Positions 23,258 through 32,814 of a DNA stretch of 64,000 bases are shown piece after piece. Under the pieces are notes generated by a model that saw only the letters and a program-made list of their open reading frames with translations, had not been told where the DNA came from and ran no database searches. Origin of the DNA: Elusimicrobiaceae bacterium (GTDB taxonomy: Bacteria; Elusimicrobiota; Elusimicrobia; Elusimicrobiales; Elusimicrobiaceae); the NCBI GenBank assembly GCA_016281355.1, contig JAEEIL010000031.1:1-64000 (forward strand), read 5' to 3'. Numbering within the stretch: the first letter of the stretch is position 1; each line of letters starts with the position of its first letter. Position numbers and translations under genes: made by a program.

Positions 23258-24502
23258 ATGATTAACTTTAAAAAGCAGGTACTTGAAACATTTACAAAAT
23301 ATGCACAAATTGAAAGCGGTAGTGATTTTAAATCACAGTCCACACCTTCCACACAAACACAAGTGGAATTTGCAAAAATACTTAAAGCAGATTTGGAAAA
23401 GTTAGGTTTACAAGATATTAAATTGGCATCAACTTGCCATTTGACGGCTAAACTTCCGGCAAATGTTGACGGAAAATATCCTGTCGTTGGTTTTCTTGCC
23501 CATATGGATACTTATCCGGAAGGCACAATCGGCCGCCAGGTTAAAGTTTGTTTACACCCAAATTATAAAGGGGGGGATCTTGTAATAAATAAGGAACTTG
23601 GTGTTATTTTGAAACCGGAACTTTCACCGGCTTTAAAAAAATGTATAGGGCATGATTTGATAACTTCTGCTGGGGATACTTTACTGGGTACTGATGATAA
23701 AGCCGGCATTGCCATAATAATGGAAATGTTAAAGTATTTGATCGCACACCCTGAAATTAAACACGGTGATATAAGAATTGCTTTTACCCCTGATGAAGAA
23801 ATTGCACGCGGTCCGGATAATTTCGATGTTCCTGCATTCGGTGCCGATTTTGCTTATACATTAGACGGAGAATGCGGTGACGGCATCGCTTACGAAAACT
23901 TTAATGCCGCAACAGTTAATATTTCCGTAAAAGGTGTTTTGGCACACCCAGGGCAAGCAAAAGGAATAATGGAAAACCCTGTTAGAATTTTAGCTGACAT
24001 TATTTCCAAATGGCCTGAAAATAAACTTGCTGAAACTACTGAAGGCCGCCAAGGTTTTTTAACTTTTATCGATAGTAAAGCAGATTTTACTACTGCCACA
24101 GCAAGTGCTATGGTTCGCTCTTTTGAAGAAACTGAATTGCACGCCATGGTAAAAGAACTTGAAGATATTATTGCAGATATCCGCAAAAAATATCCCGGTT
24201 CGGAAATAAAGGCTGATACAACGTATACTTATAAAAATATGCGCCCTGTAATTGATAAAAACCCTATGGCAGTCAAACTGGCAAAAGAGGCTTTTAAAGA
24301 ATGTGGCCTTGTTAGTGAAGGTTCCCCGATTCGCGGTGGTACAGATGGTGCCCGTTTAACTTATATGGGTTTAATAACTCCTAATTTGGATGCAGGTTAT
24401 GCAACGCCACATGGACCTTTCGAATGGGCCTCTTTGGATCAAATGAGTAAAATTATAAATGCGCTCATTTGTTTATGTGAGAAAATAACAAAATTAGGTT
24501 AA
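23258..24502 (+). CDS. pepT: Peptidase T (tripeptide aminopeptidase)
   Basis: PepT removes the N-terminal residue from tripeptides in the cytoplasm with two Zn ions. The 414 residues match M20B peptidases: HMDTYPEG with the first metal His, GTDDKAG with the bridging Asp, TPDEEIARG with catalytic and metal Glu, LDGECGD, and the C-terminal GGTDGARLTYMGLITPNLDAG with ATPHGPFEW supplying the last His. AGAGGG precedes the ATG. It is divergent from the LEA-like lipoprotein gene. Amino-acid release for fermentation is a plausible role. Confidence 0.95.
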   Translation: MINFKKQVLETFTKYAQIESGSDFKSQSTPSTQTQVEFAKILKADLEKLGLQDIKLASTCHLTAKLPANVDGKYPVVGFLAHMDTYPEGTIGRQVKVCLHPNYKGGDLVINKELGVILKPELSPALKKCIGHDLITSAGDTLLGTDDKAGIAIIMEMLKYLIAHPEIKHGDIRIAFTPDEEIARGPDNFDVPAFGADFAYTLDGECGDGIAYENFNAATVNISVKGVLAHPGQAKGIMENPVRILADIISKWPENKLAETTEGRQGFLTFIDSKADFTTATASAMVRSFEETELHAMVKELEDIIADIRKKYPGSEIKADTTYTYKNMRPVIDKNPMAVKLAKEAFKECGLVSEGSPIRGGTDGARLTYMGLITPNLDAGYATPHGPFEWASLDQMSKIINALICLCEKITKLG

Positions 24503-24539
24503 TTAAATTATTGTTATTTTAGCACAATGCAAAAAAATT

Positions 24540-24548
24540 TGCTATTAT
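24540..24548 (+). promoter_or_regulatory. Extended -10 promoter, leaderless type
   Basis: TGC-TATTAT ends exactly six bases before the ATG at 24555, with no Shine-Dalgarno. Confidence 0.5.
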
Positions 24549-24554
24549 AGATGT

Positions 24555-25049
24555 ATGATAACATATTCACTTGCTTTATTATTTTGTTTGGGATTACTTT
24601 TTTACTTTATAGCAAAGTATAAAGAGAATGACTTGCAAGAAGAATTTTCTTGGGAAGATGAATTTGAACGCGCAGAAAAGGAATCTGACGACGAAGGGAC
24701 ACCTGTTTCTGATAAGGATCCAGAACAAACTTCCGTACAAAATTTCTTTGAAGATGTAAAAGAAGAAGCCAGTGCAGTTCAGCAAGTACAAAAATTATTT
24801 TCGAAAACAGATGCTTTACCCGCTCGGGATATTTTTGATCTAAAAGATAAAGTTAAAGATTTTTCTTATACTTTAGAGGAAAATCGCTTATTGGAAGAAA
24901 AACATTATAATGAATTAAAAACTTCAGTTGAAAATCTTCAAAAACGTTTTTCTTCTTTTGAAAACGAGTATATTAACAATCTTTATCCTATACTGAATAA
25001 TTTGATCAAAGAACTGGAAAATTTGCAAAATAAAAATACAAACAATTAA
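24555..25049 (+). CDS. Small membrane-anchored coiled-coil protein of unknown function
   Basis: The protein has 164 residues. Residues 3-20 form one N-terminal hydrophobic helix, followed by a very acidic stretch (Glu/Asp-rich, residues 25-70) and a C-terminal predicted coiled coil from about residue 95 (LEENRLLEEKHYNELKTSVE). I recognise no family. It lies 100 bases upstream of the histidine kinase gene and is oriented with it. The layout resembles membrane-tethered scaffold proteins. Confidence 0.7.
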   Translation: MITYSLALLFCLGLLFYFIAKYKENDLQEEFSWEDEFERAEKESDDEGTPVSDKDPEQTSVQNFFEDVKEEASAVQQVQKLFSKTDALPARDIFDLKDKVKDFSYTLEENRLLEEKHYNELKTSVENLQKRFSSFENEYINNLYPILNNLIKELENLQNKNTNN

Positions 25050-25152
25050 TTTGTTTGAGATAACTTTCCCAGAAAAACTGCTTCAAATAAATTACGGAAT
25101 ATTATAAAATAGATTATATTTCCTAATCAAAATATAGTAAAATATTTTATAT

Positions 25153-26226
25153 ATGAAATTAAATAAGAAAATTGCTAACGGGGGGGATTTGCCCTCTAAA
25201 AGTATTCCTTATATAGTAAAAGATGGGGATGTAAATTTAGCTTTATCCGGGCATTACATCTGTGTGTATATTTTGGACAAAGCAGGCAATTATTCTTATG
25301 TTTACGGATCACATCGTATTTTTGAGGATCATTTTAAAAATAATATTAAAACTAATGATGTCCATCGCTATGCACGGGATGTCGCTTTTACCGGCAAAAG
25401 TGTTTCATATGAATGGTTTGAAAGTTCTTCTGTTCCGACATTTTTTCGTACGGTAATTATGCCGTTGAGCGATGAAAAGGGGAAAGTATCTTCCTTACTT
25501 TTTGTTATCAGTGAATTAGATGAAGTATTTATACGTAATGATAAAATGATTTTGGCAGAAAAAACCGGTGAAAGTTTTGTTCGTATCATAATGAGGGCAA
25601 GGGAAGAAGAAAAACGTTTAGTAACATCTGCTGTGCACGATCAGTTGGGAAATTTTTCAATAAGAACAAATGCTTTAATTGAGATTTTAAAGGAAGATAT
25701 ACTTAATAAAAGTTCTAAGGATGCCCTTAAAAGTTTACATGCATTAGAGTTGACCGTACAAGAATCTGTAAGATCTATGAGGGAAATTATAACTTCTTTG
25801 CGCCCTCTTCAATTAGATTCGGTTGGGCTGGATGCTTCTATTAAAGAATTGTTAGAAAAGATATCACAAACAGAAAGTATAAAAATAAAGTATTCCTATA
25901 AGATTAAAGAAAAGACTGTGCTATCCAAGCACATAAAACTAGTATTGTACAGAACAGTACAAGAGGCTTTAAATAATACCGTTAAGCATGCTAAAGCAAA
26001 AAATTTGACGGTAGAATTAAAAGAAGATAAAACCTACCTTTATCTAACAGTAAAGGATGACGGCAAAGGTTTTAGACCTCAAGTTCAAAGGAGTGTTAAA
26101 AGCTTAGGGCTTGAAGGTATGAAGGAAAACATTGCATCTATAAAAGGTACAATGAAATTAACTACTAAAATTGGGAAAGGTACAGCAATCTTCGTGAGAT
26201 GTCCCAAATTTAATTATGAAAGGTAA
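25153..26226 (+). CDS. Cytoplasmic sensor histidine kinase, NarL/DegS type
   Basis: The protein has 357 residues with no transmembrane segment. The first ~145 residues form a PAS/GAF-like sensor (ICVYILDKAGNYSYVYGSH). A HisKA_3 dimerisation helix follows, with the phospho-accepting His in VHDQLGN (residue 162), then a HATPase_c domain with the N-box (VQEALNNTVKHAKA) and DDGKGF. The reading frame ends 3 bases before a NarL-type response regulator, its obvious partner. The signal is unknown; the sensor is intracellular. No Shine-Dalgarno is visible, and TAAAAT at 25138-25143 may be the -10. Confidence 0.9.
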   Translation: MKLNKKIANGGDLPSKSIPYIVKDGDVNLALSGHYICVYILDKAGNYSYVYGSHRIFEDHFKNNIKTNDVHRYARDVAFTGKSVSYEWFESSSVPTFFRTVIMPLSDEKGKVSSLLFVISELDEVFIRNDKMILAEKTGESFVRIIMRAREEEKRLVTSAVHDQLGNFSIRTNALIEILKEDILNKSSKDALKSLHALELTVQESVRSMREIITSLRPLQLDSVGLDASIKELLEKISQTESIKIKYSYKIKEKTVLSKHIKLVLYRTVQEALNNTVKHAKAKNLTVELKEDKTYLYLTVKDDGKGFRPQVQRSVKSLGLEGMKENIASIKGTMKLTTKIGKGTAIFVRCPKFNYER

Positions 26227-26229
26227 ATT

Positions 26230-26877
26230 ATGATAAAAGTAATAATGGCTGATGACCACGTCATCGTTAGGCAGAGCATACGCGCTGTGCTGGAAAGAAA
26301 AAGATCAGATATAAAAGTTGTCGCCGAAGTTTCAAACGGTAAAGAACTTTTACAAGCGGCAAAACAATATAAAGCAGATGTTTATATCGTTGATATCTCT
26401 ATGTCCGTTTTAAACGGTATTGACGCAACACAAAAATTAACCAGAATGCAACCCAACGCAAAAGTTATAATATTAAGCATGTTTGACGATAGAGTTTCTG
26501 TAGAAAATGCAGTCAAAGCAGGTGCTAATGCTTTCGTGGTTAAAGAAGCAACAATAAATGAAATAATTGAAGCAATAGATGAAGTTTGTGCAGGGAAATT
26601 CTTTCTTTGCTCACAAGTTTCGAAATATTTAATCAGAGGATTTTTAGATAATTCAACAGACGGCCGCCGTGTGCCTAAAGGGCATTTAACACATAAAGAA
26701 CGCCAAATTTTACAGCTGATTTCCGAAGGTTACAGTAGTAAAACTATTGCCGAAGAATTTAAACTTTCCTTAAACACTATTCACGTCCACAGAAACAATA
26801 TTATGAGGAAACTTAATATTCATAAGCAAGCGGAACTTATTCGTTACGCAATTAAAGAGGGCATTGCCCATATTTAA
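26230..26877 (+). CDS. NarL/LuxR-family response regulator
   Basis: The protein has 215 residues. The receiver domain (1-120) has acidic residues D8-D9, the phospho-accepting D55 in IVDISMS and a conserved Lys in VVKEA; the usual Pro after the DxxM motif is Ser here. The C-terminal GerE/LuxR helix-turn-helix is clear (LTHKERQILQLISEGYSSK, then FKLSLNTIHVHRNNIMRKL). It is paired with the preceding kinase. Targets are unknown. Confidence 0.94.
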   Translation: MIKVIMADDHVIVRQSIRAVLERKRSDIKVVAEVSNGKELLQAAKQYKADVYIVDISMSVLNGIDATQKLTRMQPNAKVIILSMFDDRVSVENAVKAGANAFVVKEATINEIIEAIDEVCAGKFFLCSQVSKYLIRGFLDNSTDGRRVPKGHLTHKERQILQLISEGYSSKTIAEEFKLSLNTIHVHRNNIMRKLNIHKQAELIRYAIKEGIAHI

Positions 26878-26880
26878 TTT

Positions 26881-27456
26881 ATGAGAATTATCGCCGGTAC
26901 GGCACGCGGAAGGAAGTTGTTTTCTGTTTCAAAGAAACTCCCCGTTAAGCCGATTTCTGACAGGATAAAACAATCCGTTTTTGATATTTTACGTCCAAGA
27001 ATAACGGGTGCCGTATTTTTGGATCTGTTTGCGGGAACGGGTAATGTTTCTATGGAAGCATTATCTCGCGGAGCTTTAAAAACCGTTTCTGCAGAAAAGG
27101 AAATTGCCTGCCTAAAAGCCATTAAAAAAAATGCAGATCATCTTGGTTTTACCGATAGGGCAACTATTTTAAAAGCGGATTTGCTAAAACCACTTGCGTG
27201 GCTTGCATCTTACTCGGAAGGTGAAGGTTTTGATATCATCTTTATGGGCCCACCGTATAGGGATATAAAAAATACGCCTTTGTTTTTTACAGGACCGGTT
27301 TTACAGCAAATTGCCGATTCAAAATTACTTGCACCGAAAGGTTTGATAGTAGCCCAGCATCATAAAAAAGAAACATTCGCTGTGCCCGAAACTCTTCAAA
27401 TTATACGGGAGGAAAAGTACGGGGACACCACTGTCCACTTCTTACAATATAAATGA
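26881..27456 (+). CDS. rsmD: 16S rRNA (guanine-966-N2)-methyltransferase RsmD
   Basis: RsmD methylates G966 of 16S rRNA. The 191 residues show the family N-terminus MRIIAGTARGRKL, the conserved PISDRIKQSVFDIL, the SAM-binding LDLFAGTGNVSMEALSRGA and the catalytic motif region. There the usual (D/N)PP(Y/F) reads MGPPYRD, with Gly in place of the acidic or amide residue. The ATG lies 3 bases after the response-regulator stop. The family call is firm; activity with the altered motif is uncertain. Confidence 0.9.
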   Translation: MRIIAGTARGRKLFSVSKKLPVKPISDRIKQSVFDILRPRITGAVFLDLFAGTGNVSMEALSRGALKTVSAEKEIACLKAIKKNADHLGFTDRATILKADLLKPLAWLASYSEGEGFDIIFMGPPYRDIKNTPLFFTGPVLQQIADSKLLAPKGLIVAQHHKKETFAVPETLQIIREEKYGDTTVHFLQYK

Positions 27457-28202
27457 TACCCAATAATTATCACGAACTTAATTATTCAAAGATAGCGACA
27501 TATCAGTTCTGCCCTTTCTTGTATAAATTAAAATATATTGAGGGCAAACGTGAAGGCCTTGTGCCGGTAACTTCGCTAGGAGTATCAATTCATAGAACTT
27601 TGGAACAATATCACACAAATAGTAATGATCCTGACAGCTTGCTTGTTTATTATAATCGTTGTTTTCTTGGGGCAGGTTACTCAAGTGCTGCCGAACAGAT
27701 GGAGTATTATTTAAAAGGTAAAAGAATAATTGAAGAGTATGCAAAGCATGATAAGGATAGAAAAAGTGAAATTTTAGGTTGTGAAAAAGAATTTATTTTT
27801 GAACATCAAGGTTGGAAGTTCAGAGGTAAAATTGACCGTTTTGAAAAGTTGCCTGATGGAACTTACCATGTAATTGATTATAAAACAGATGCCAAAATAA
27901 ATGAAAATTTCGATGTAACAAAATCCCTGCAACTTGCACTTTATAGTATCGGTGCAAAACGAGCCTGGGGGAAAACGGAAGGTAAAGCAAGTATTTATTT
28001 TGTAGCATTAAATAAAATATTTTCTATTCCTTTCAAAGAAATAGATGAAAACTCAGTTTTAGATAAATATATAGAAATAGGTAACAAGTTAGAAGGGGCG
28101 GAATTCCCGCCTTGCACAAAATCTTGTGCACAATGTTTGATGCGTATGCGTTGCCAACATTCTAGCCATCCGGAAAAATATGTAAAACTTGATAATTTAT
28201 AG
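27453..28202 (+). CDS. RecB-like PD-(D/E)XK nuclease with probable Fe-S cluster
   Basis: The protein has 249 residues and resembles stand-alone PD-(D/E)XK proteins related to AddB, Cas4 and the RecB C-terminus. Motifs seen: YSKIATYQFCPFLYKLKYI with the first Cys, GVSIHRTLEQYH with a His, GKIDRFEKLPDG with the first catalytic Asp, VIDYKTDAK with the second Asp and Lys, and SLQLALYSIGA with the Gln-Tyr motif. The C-terminal CTKSCAQCLMRMRC supplies further Cys, consistent with a 4Fe-4S cluster. It overlaps rsmD by 4 bases. There are no CRISPR genes nearby, so a DNA-repair role is more likely than Cas4. Confidence 0.86.
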   Translation: MIPNNYHELNYSKIATYQFCPFLYKLKYIEGKREGLVPVTSLGVSIHRTLEQYHTNSNDPDSLLVYYNRCFLGAGYSSAAEQMEYYLKGKRIIEEYAKHDKDRKSEILGCEKEFIFEHQGWKFRGKIDRFEKLPDGTYHVIDYKTDAKINENFDVTKSLQLALYSIGAKRAWGKTEGKASIYFVALNKIFSIPFKEIDENSVLDKYIEIGNKLEGAEFPPCTKSCAQCLMRMRCQHSSHPEKYVKLDNL

Positions 28203-28210
28203 GTGATAAT

Positions 28211-30052
28211 ATGAAAAAATTTATTTTAGGTGTTTTAATAGGTATCATAATTGCGCTTAGTGCTTTCATTGCTTTGAAGCAAGACGGGCAAAATATCTCA
28301 TCTTCTGGAAATAATTCCAGTAGTGCATTAAATAAAATAAGGCTTCAAAAGAATTATCAAAATGATACAGAAGAGAAATTACAAGAAGCTGTTTTAAATT
28401 TATCTAAAGCAAATAAACCAGAAGACATTTTAAAATCACTTGATGAAATTTTAAAATACCGCCCACAAGATGCAAATGTTTATGCATTAAAAGCGCAAGT
28501 ATTACAAAAACAAGGTAATTTACCTGCGGCACTTGAAGCCATAAATAGAGCAATTTCCATAGATCCTAAAAATCCAAATTATTATCAAATGCGTGCAGAA
28601 ATAGAATTTAACGCCGGTAATTTTAGTAAAGCCGAACGAGATTTTACCACTGCGGCGCAACTTTCCGGTAAAGCTGACAACTATTATAACCGCGCAATAG
28701 CAAACTTAAATTTGGGTAATTATGCGGCGGCAAATAATGATTTTAAAAAAGCAAGTGACCTTTATAGAAAAGAAGGCAATTTGGGTGCTTCAAACCAGGC
28801 ACAAAATATATCTCAAATGTTGACTAAGAATATGCCTAAACAAGCAACTAAAATAAAAGCAAATAGTGCTGCAACAAATAAACCGAAGAGAAAAGCACCA
28901 GATAATGCTGTAGTGAACCAAAAGGTGATGAACCAAATTTCTAAATCTTTAAAACATTTTTCGGAAAGTGAAACTTTAAAAGAATTCAAAGATTATTTTC
29001 CGGAAAGCGGTGATGCTATATCTTCTTTGTCAAATTTACCTATAGAAATGCCTAAAACAGAAACTCCTACGCCACAAAAGGAGGAAGCCATACCGACTTT
29101 GGAAGAAACGATTAAGCAACAAAATATTAAGGCTCCTAAAATAAATAAAAAAGACTTGCTAAAAGGCTCTGCCTTGGAAAGCCTTACTAAAGCTAAAAAA
29201 ATGTTGGCTAATAAAGATTTTGAAGGTGCTAAATCTGTATTAGATTCGGCAATAAATAATTATCCGGATAATGACTCTTTATATTATCAACGTGCCCAGG
29301 CAAATTATCAAAACGGTGATTATAAAGCCGCATTAGCTGACTTAAATAAAGCACTGGAATTAAATCCCAACAACTATCAAGCAGCTTTAAGTAAAGGGGA
29401 TTTGTTTAATAGTTTGGGCCAAAGCAAACAAGCCAAAAAAGCTTATTTAGAGGCAGCTGATCTTGCTGCACAGGCAGGTAATGCAAGAGCTGCGGAAGAT
29501 GCTCAAACCAGATATCAACTGCTTGAAGGTAAAGAAATTTCAGCACGCAATAATCAACGGTTTGCTGAAGCTTCAAATGCATATAAAAACGGTGATTATA
29601 GTACGGCAATAAATTTATTTAATCAAATTTACCAGGAAAACCCTGACGGTGCTAATGCTTTTAATTTAGGTTTGGCTTATATGGGCCAAGGTAATATGCA
29701 AGAAGCAAATAAAATGTTTGTACGTGCTGCCGAAGATAAACCGAAAGATTTAAATGTACAGTTAGCTGCGGCACACTCATCAGTAGGAATTGAGGATTTT
29801 GATAGTGCAAAAGAATATTTAGATAAAGCTAAGGAAATCAATGATAATAGCCCTGATGTGTGGGCATTATCTGCACAGGTTAATGTACATGACGGGAATT
29901 ATGCCGAAGCAAAAAATGATCTTAAAAAAGCTTTGGTCGGTTTTGAACAAAAACTAGGTGAAGTAACTAATGAGAACGAAAGGCAACAAATTGAAAAACA
30001 AATTTCCGAAATTAATGCTTATCTGGAGCAAATGGCGCAAGCAGGAATTTAA
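28211..30052 (+). CDS. Membrane-anchored tetratricopeptide repeat protein
   Basis: The protein has 613 residues. The N-terminus is one hydrophobic helix (residues 3-22, ILGVLIGIIIALSAFIAL) and may be a signal anchor. About ten TPR units follow in two blocks (about residues 70-200 and 320-610), each with W/Y-G-A-P-type spacing such as ANVYALKAQVLQKQGNLPAA and DSLYYQRAQANYQNGDYKAA. They are joined by a Lys/Pro/Thr-rich linker near residues 205-310. TPR proteins are protein-protein scaffolds; the partner is unknown. It lies 8 bases after the nuclease gene. Confidence 0.9.
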   Translation: MKKFILGVLIGIIIALSAFIALKQDGQNISSSGNNSSSALNKIRLQKNYQNDTEEKLQEAVLNLSKANKPEDILKSLDEILKYRPQDANVYALKAQVLQKQGNLPAALEAINRAISIDPKNPNYYQMRAEIEFNAGNFSKAERDFTTAAQLSGKADNYYNRAIANLNLGNYAAANNDFKKASDLYRKEGNLGASNQAQNISQMLTKNMPKQATKIKANSAATNKPKRKAPDNAVVNQKVMNQISKSLKHFSESETLKEFKDYFPESGDAISSLSNLPIEMPKTETPTPQKEEAIPTLEETIKQQNIKAPKINKKDLLKGSALESLTKAKKMLANKDFEGAKSVLDSAINNYPDNDSLYYQRAQANYQNGDYKAALADLNKALELNPNNYQAALSKGDLFNSLGQSKQAKKAYLEAADLAAQAGNARAAEDAQTRYQLLEGKEISARNNQRFAEASNAYKNGDYSTAINLFNQIYQENPDGANAFNLGLAYMGQGNMQEANKMFVRAAEDKPKDLNVQLAAAHSSVGIEDFDSAKEYLDKAKEINDNSPDVWALSAQVNVHDGNYAEAKNDLKKALVGFEQKLGEVTNENERQQIEKQISEINAYLEQMAQAGI

Positions 30053-30055
30053 TTT

Positions 30056-31594
30056 ATGGAAAATACTTCTTTGTTTCAGCAACTTTTTAATACTTTCAGC
30101 GCAGGCAGAACACCTGGTAGTCAAGATCTACCCGCCGGGAAAATGTACCAGATTTTGGAAGATCCTTTCGGGCTTTGGTGCCATTTCCACGCACCTAAAA
30201 ATGAGGCCGTTGAAGAACCTAATTTATACGAAAATTTACGCGGTAAAACCGATAGATTAATACGTGAACATTGGATTTATGATCACTGCAAAAACCCTGT
30301 TATAATCACAGGAGTGGATAATGAAAAATTTTTAAAAACTTTAGAGGCCATGCAAGACGGTGCGGAGGGTATTATCGGCGGCACTTTATGGGATTTACGC
30401 CAAGAAGACGGCCTTTACGGCGGTGTAAATTTTTTGTTAAAAGTCCCGCAGGGGAAAAGTGTTTTTGGGGCGTATCACTATAAAATCGTGCAACTTAAAC
30501 GCGCCGGGGAAATGAAGGAACATTATGCTTTGCAAACTGCACTTTTAAATAAAATTTTAACGGAAATTCAGGGTTATGATGCAGGTGAGGCTTTGTTTAT
30601 TTTTAAAGCAAAAGAACAAATTTTAACTTGCGCGCGCGTTATGGAGCGTGCAAAAAATGCGGCAGCACTTTATCACTCAATAAGAAGAGGGGAAACAGTA
30701 CCCGAAGCCAATAAACCCCCAAAGGGTGCACTTTCACCTTGGCGAGTTTATGCAAATAAATATGTTTTTGAAAAACATGATTTGGTTTTAATTCCGCATT
30801 TAAATAATACCATGCGTGCGATTTTGCGCGCTAATAATATTAATACTTATGATGATATTGTTGCTGTCGGTTTTGAAAAAATAAAAGAGTTACTTTCCGA
30901 TCCTACTTACCCGGAAAATACCCCTGTTTTAACATATGCGCATGCTTTGGCTTATGTTAAAAATAAACCTGTTTTGAGGGCAAAAGGTAAATTCCCGCCA
31001 CCGACTAAAAAACGCAATTTGTATTTTGATTTTGAGGCAACCGAAACTTTCCAGGAAAATAATGTATCTTTCATTTACCTAATAGGTGTTTGGGATAAAG
31101 AGGAAGATAAATTTGTCCCGTTTGTTGCAAAAGAAGAAAAGGAAGAAGAAATAATTTTCAAACAATTTGCAAATTATGTTGCAGATTGCGGGCCGGATAC
31201 GGTTTTGTATCATTGGACGGAATATGAAGTCAAAAAAATGAAAGCGCTTTGCAACAAATACCCGAATATTAAGGCGGAACTTGAATATCTTGTTTCCGTT
31301 TGCCTTGACTTAAAAATTGAAGTGGAAAAAGCTTTTTATTTACCTTCACCGAGTTTATCTTTAAAGGCGGCCGCGCCGGCTTTGGGTTTTAATTGGCGCC
31401 AAAAAGACTGCGGTGCGATGGATAGTATGGTTTATTTCACCAAGTGGCTTAAAGACGGCGATGAAACCGCACTCAAAAAAGTTTTGATGTATAATGAAGA
31501 TGACTGCATTGCAATGCTAAAAGTTGAACTCGCGTTGTGTGATTTATTGAAGCGCGGTGAAGTGTTAGAAATCCACGAACTGTTGCCTAATTAA
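30056..31594 (+). CDS. TM0106-family nuclease-like protein with RNase H-like exonuclease domain; N-terminal nuclease site degenerate
   Basis: The protein has 512 residues. The N-terminal ~280 residues follow the layout of the RecB-like domain of TM0106-family proteins, but both Asp positions seem replaced: GGVNFLL has Asn125 where GRADF-type Asp is usual, and AYHYKIV has His141 before Lys143 where DxK is usual. The C-terminal ~180 residues form an RNase H-like/DEDD exonuclease domain with LYFDFEATE, YHWTEYEV, a CLDLKIEVEKAF segment and YNEDDC. The active enzyme is therefore probably the exonuclease domain. The start lies 3 bases after the TPR gene, and a terminator follows. Confidence 0.82.
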   Translation: MENTSLFQQLFNTFSAGRTPGSQDLPAGKMYQILEDPFGLWCHFHAPKNEAVEEPNLYENLRGKTDRLIREHWIYDHCKNPVIITGVDNEKFLKTLEAMQDGAEGIIGGTLWDLRQEDGLYGGVNFLLKVPQGKSVFGAYHYKIVQLKRAGEMKEHYALQTALLNKILTEIQGYDAGEALFIFKAKEQILTCARVMERAKNAAALYHSIRRGETVPEANKPPKGALSPWRVYANKYVFEKHDLVLIPHLNNTMRAILRANNINTYDDIVAVGFEKIKELLSDPTYPENTPVLTYAHALAYVKNKPVLRAKGKFPPPTKKRNLYFDFEATETFQENNVSFIYLIGVWDKEEDKFVPFVAKEEKEEEIIFKQFANYVADCGPDTVLYHWTEYEVKKMKALCNKYPNIKAELEYLVSVCLDLKIEVEKAFYLPSPSLSLKAAAPALGFNWRQKDCGAMDSMVYFTKWLKDGDETALKKVLMYNEDDCIAMLKVELALCDLLKRGEVLEIHELLPN

Positions 31595-31605
31595 AATTGA
31601 ATATA

Positions 31606-31636
31606 AGAAAGGGCTGTTTAAAACAGCCCTTTTTTA
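31606..31636. terminator. Bidirectional terminator between convergent genes
   Basis: AAAGGGCTGTTT at 31608-31619 pairs with AAACAGCCCTTT at 31621-31632, with T-runs on both strands. It ends the plus-strand operon and the hrcA-dnaJ operon. Confidence 0.92.
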
Positions 31637-31660
31637 GTGTGTAAACTTGGCAAAAACTAT

Positions 31661-32797
31661 TTACAAAAACCAACCGAATAACTTGTCAAATAAACCCTTT
31701 TTTGTTGTGTTTACTTGTTCGTCAAATGTCTTGGCAAGTTCTTCCAAAAGTTCTTTTTGGCGGGGGGTAACTTTTTTAGGTACTTTTATATTGAGCACAA
31801 CACGCATTACACCTTTTTTATTCGGTTTACCCAAAACAGGCATGCCTTGCCCATCAAGCGAAAGCACGCTACCGTCAGTTGAACCTTTAGGGATTTCTAC
31901 GGTTATTTCTTCTTTCATCAAATTGTTTATTTTGATTTCACCGCCCAAAACCGCTTGTGGGTAAGAAATTTCCGTATTCAAAATTAAGTCGGCATCATCA
32001 CGTTCAAAAATTTTGTGTGGTTTAACTTTAACCTGCAAATATAAATCGCCGTAACCTCCGTCAAGTGTACCGATATCTCCGCCGTTTGCAACACGCAAAA
32101 CACTGCCTTCTTTTATGCCGGCAGGTAGTTTGATTTTTAAAGTGTTTTTCTTTTTTGTGCGGCCGCTGCCTTTGCATGCTTTGCAAGGGCGTTCCAAAAT
32201 TGTGCCTTGGCCACCGCAGTCGGGGCATGGTTGGCGCATGGAGAAAAACCCTTGGCTGAATTGCACTACACCTGAACCCTTACAAGTCGGGCAAGTTTTT
32301 GTGCTTGAACCTTCTTCCGCACCTGTTCCGTGGCAAACATCGCAAGTATCAATACGGGAATAAGTGATTTCTTCTTCTTCCACGCCGGTATAAGCTTGCT
32401 CTAAAGTAACTTCAACTTTTTGTTGTAAATCGTTTCCGCGGCGCGCACGTTTGCGCTTTCCGCCAAAACCTCCGCCGAAAGAGCCACCGAACATATCACT
32501 GAAAACGGAACTGAAAATATCTTCAAAGCCGCCAAAGCCACCGCCTTGGAAACCGCCGCCGAAACCTGCACCGTTATTTACGGCATCAGCACCGTAAGTA
32601 TCATAAATTTGTTTCTTTTTAGGATCTGATAAGACCTCATAGGCTTCATTAATTTGTTTAAATTTTTCTTCCGCCTCCGGGGATGGATTACGGTCCGGAT
32701 GGTATTTTAATGCCAAACGGCGGTATGCCTTTTTTAATTCTTGTTCGCTTGCGTTTCTGCTAACGCCTAAAGTTTCATAATAATCTGCTTTTGCCAT
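31661..32797 (-). CDS. dnaJ: Chaperone protein DnaJ
   Basis: DnaJ delivers unfolded clients to DnaK and stimulates its ATPase. I start at ATG 32797 ([10 protein letters not shown]), giving 378 residues; two extra codons beginning with GTG are possible. Domains: the J-domain with HPD in KYHPDRNPS, a Gly/Phe-rich linker, four CxxCxGxG zinc motifs ([32 protein letters not shown]) and the C-terminal substrate-binding domains. It is the last gene of hrcA-grpE-dnaK-dnaJ, separated from dnaK by a long hairpin. Confidence 0.97.
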   Translation of the reverse strand: MAKADYYETLGVSRNASEQELKKAYRRLALKYHPDRNPSPEAEEKFKQINEAYEVLSDPKKKQIYDTYGADAVNNGAGFGGGFQGGGFGGFEDIFSSVFSDMFGGSFGGGFGGKRKRARRGNDLQQKVEVTLEQAYTGVEEEEITYSRIDTCDVCHGTGAEEGSSTKTCPTCKGSGVVQFSQGFFSMRQPCPDCGGQGTILERPCKACKGSGRTKKKNTLKIKLPAGIKEGSVLRVANGGDIGTLDGGYGDLYLQVKVKPHKIFERDDADLILNTEISYPQAVLGGEIKINNLMKEEITVEIPKGSTDGSVLSLDGQGMPVLGKPNKKGVMRVVLNIKVPKKVTPRQKELLEELAKTFDEQVNTTKKGLFDKLFGWFL

Positions 32798-32814
32798 AAT
32801 CACACACTCAAATA

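Noticed and set aside
27453-28202. Cas4-like nuclease as part of a CRISPR system
   Set aside because: No repeat-spacer array or cas genes are present; the Fe-S PD-(D/E)XK fold is shared with repair proteins.
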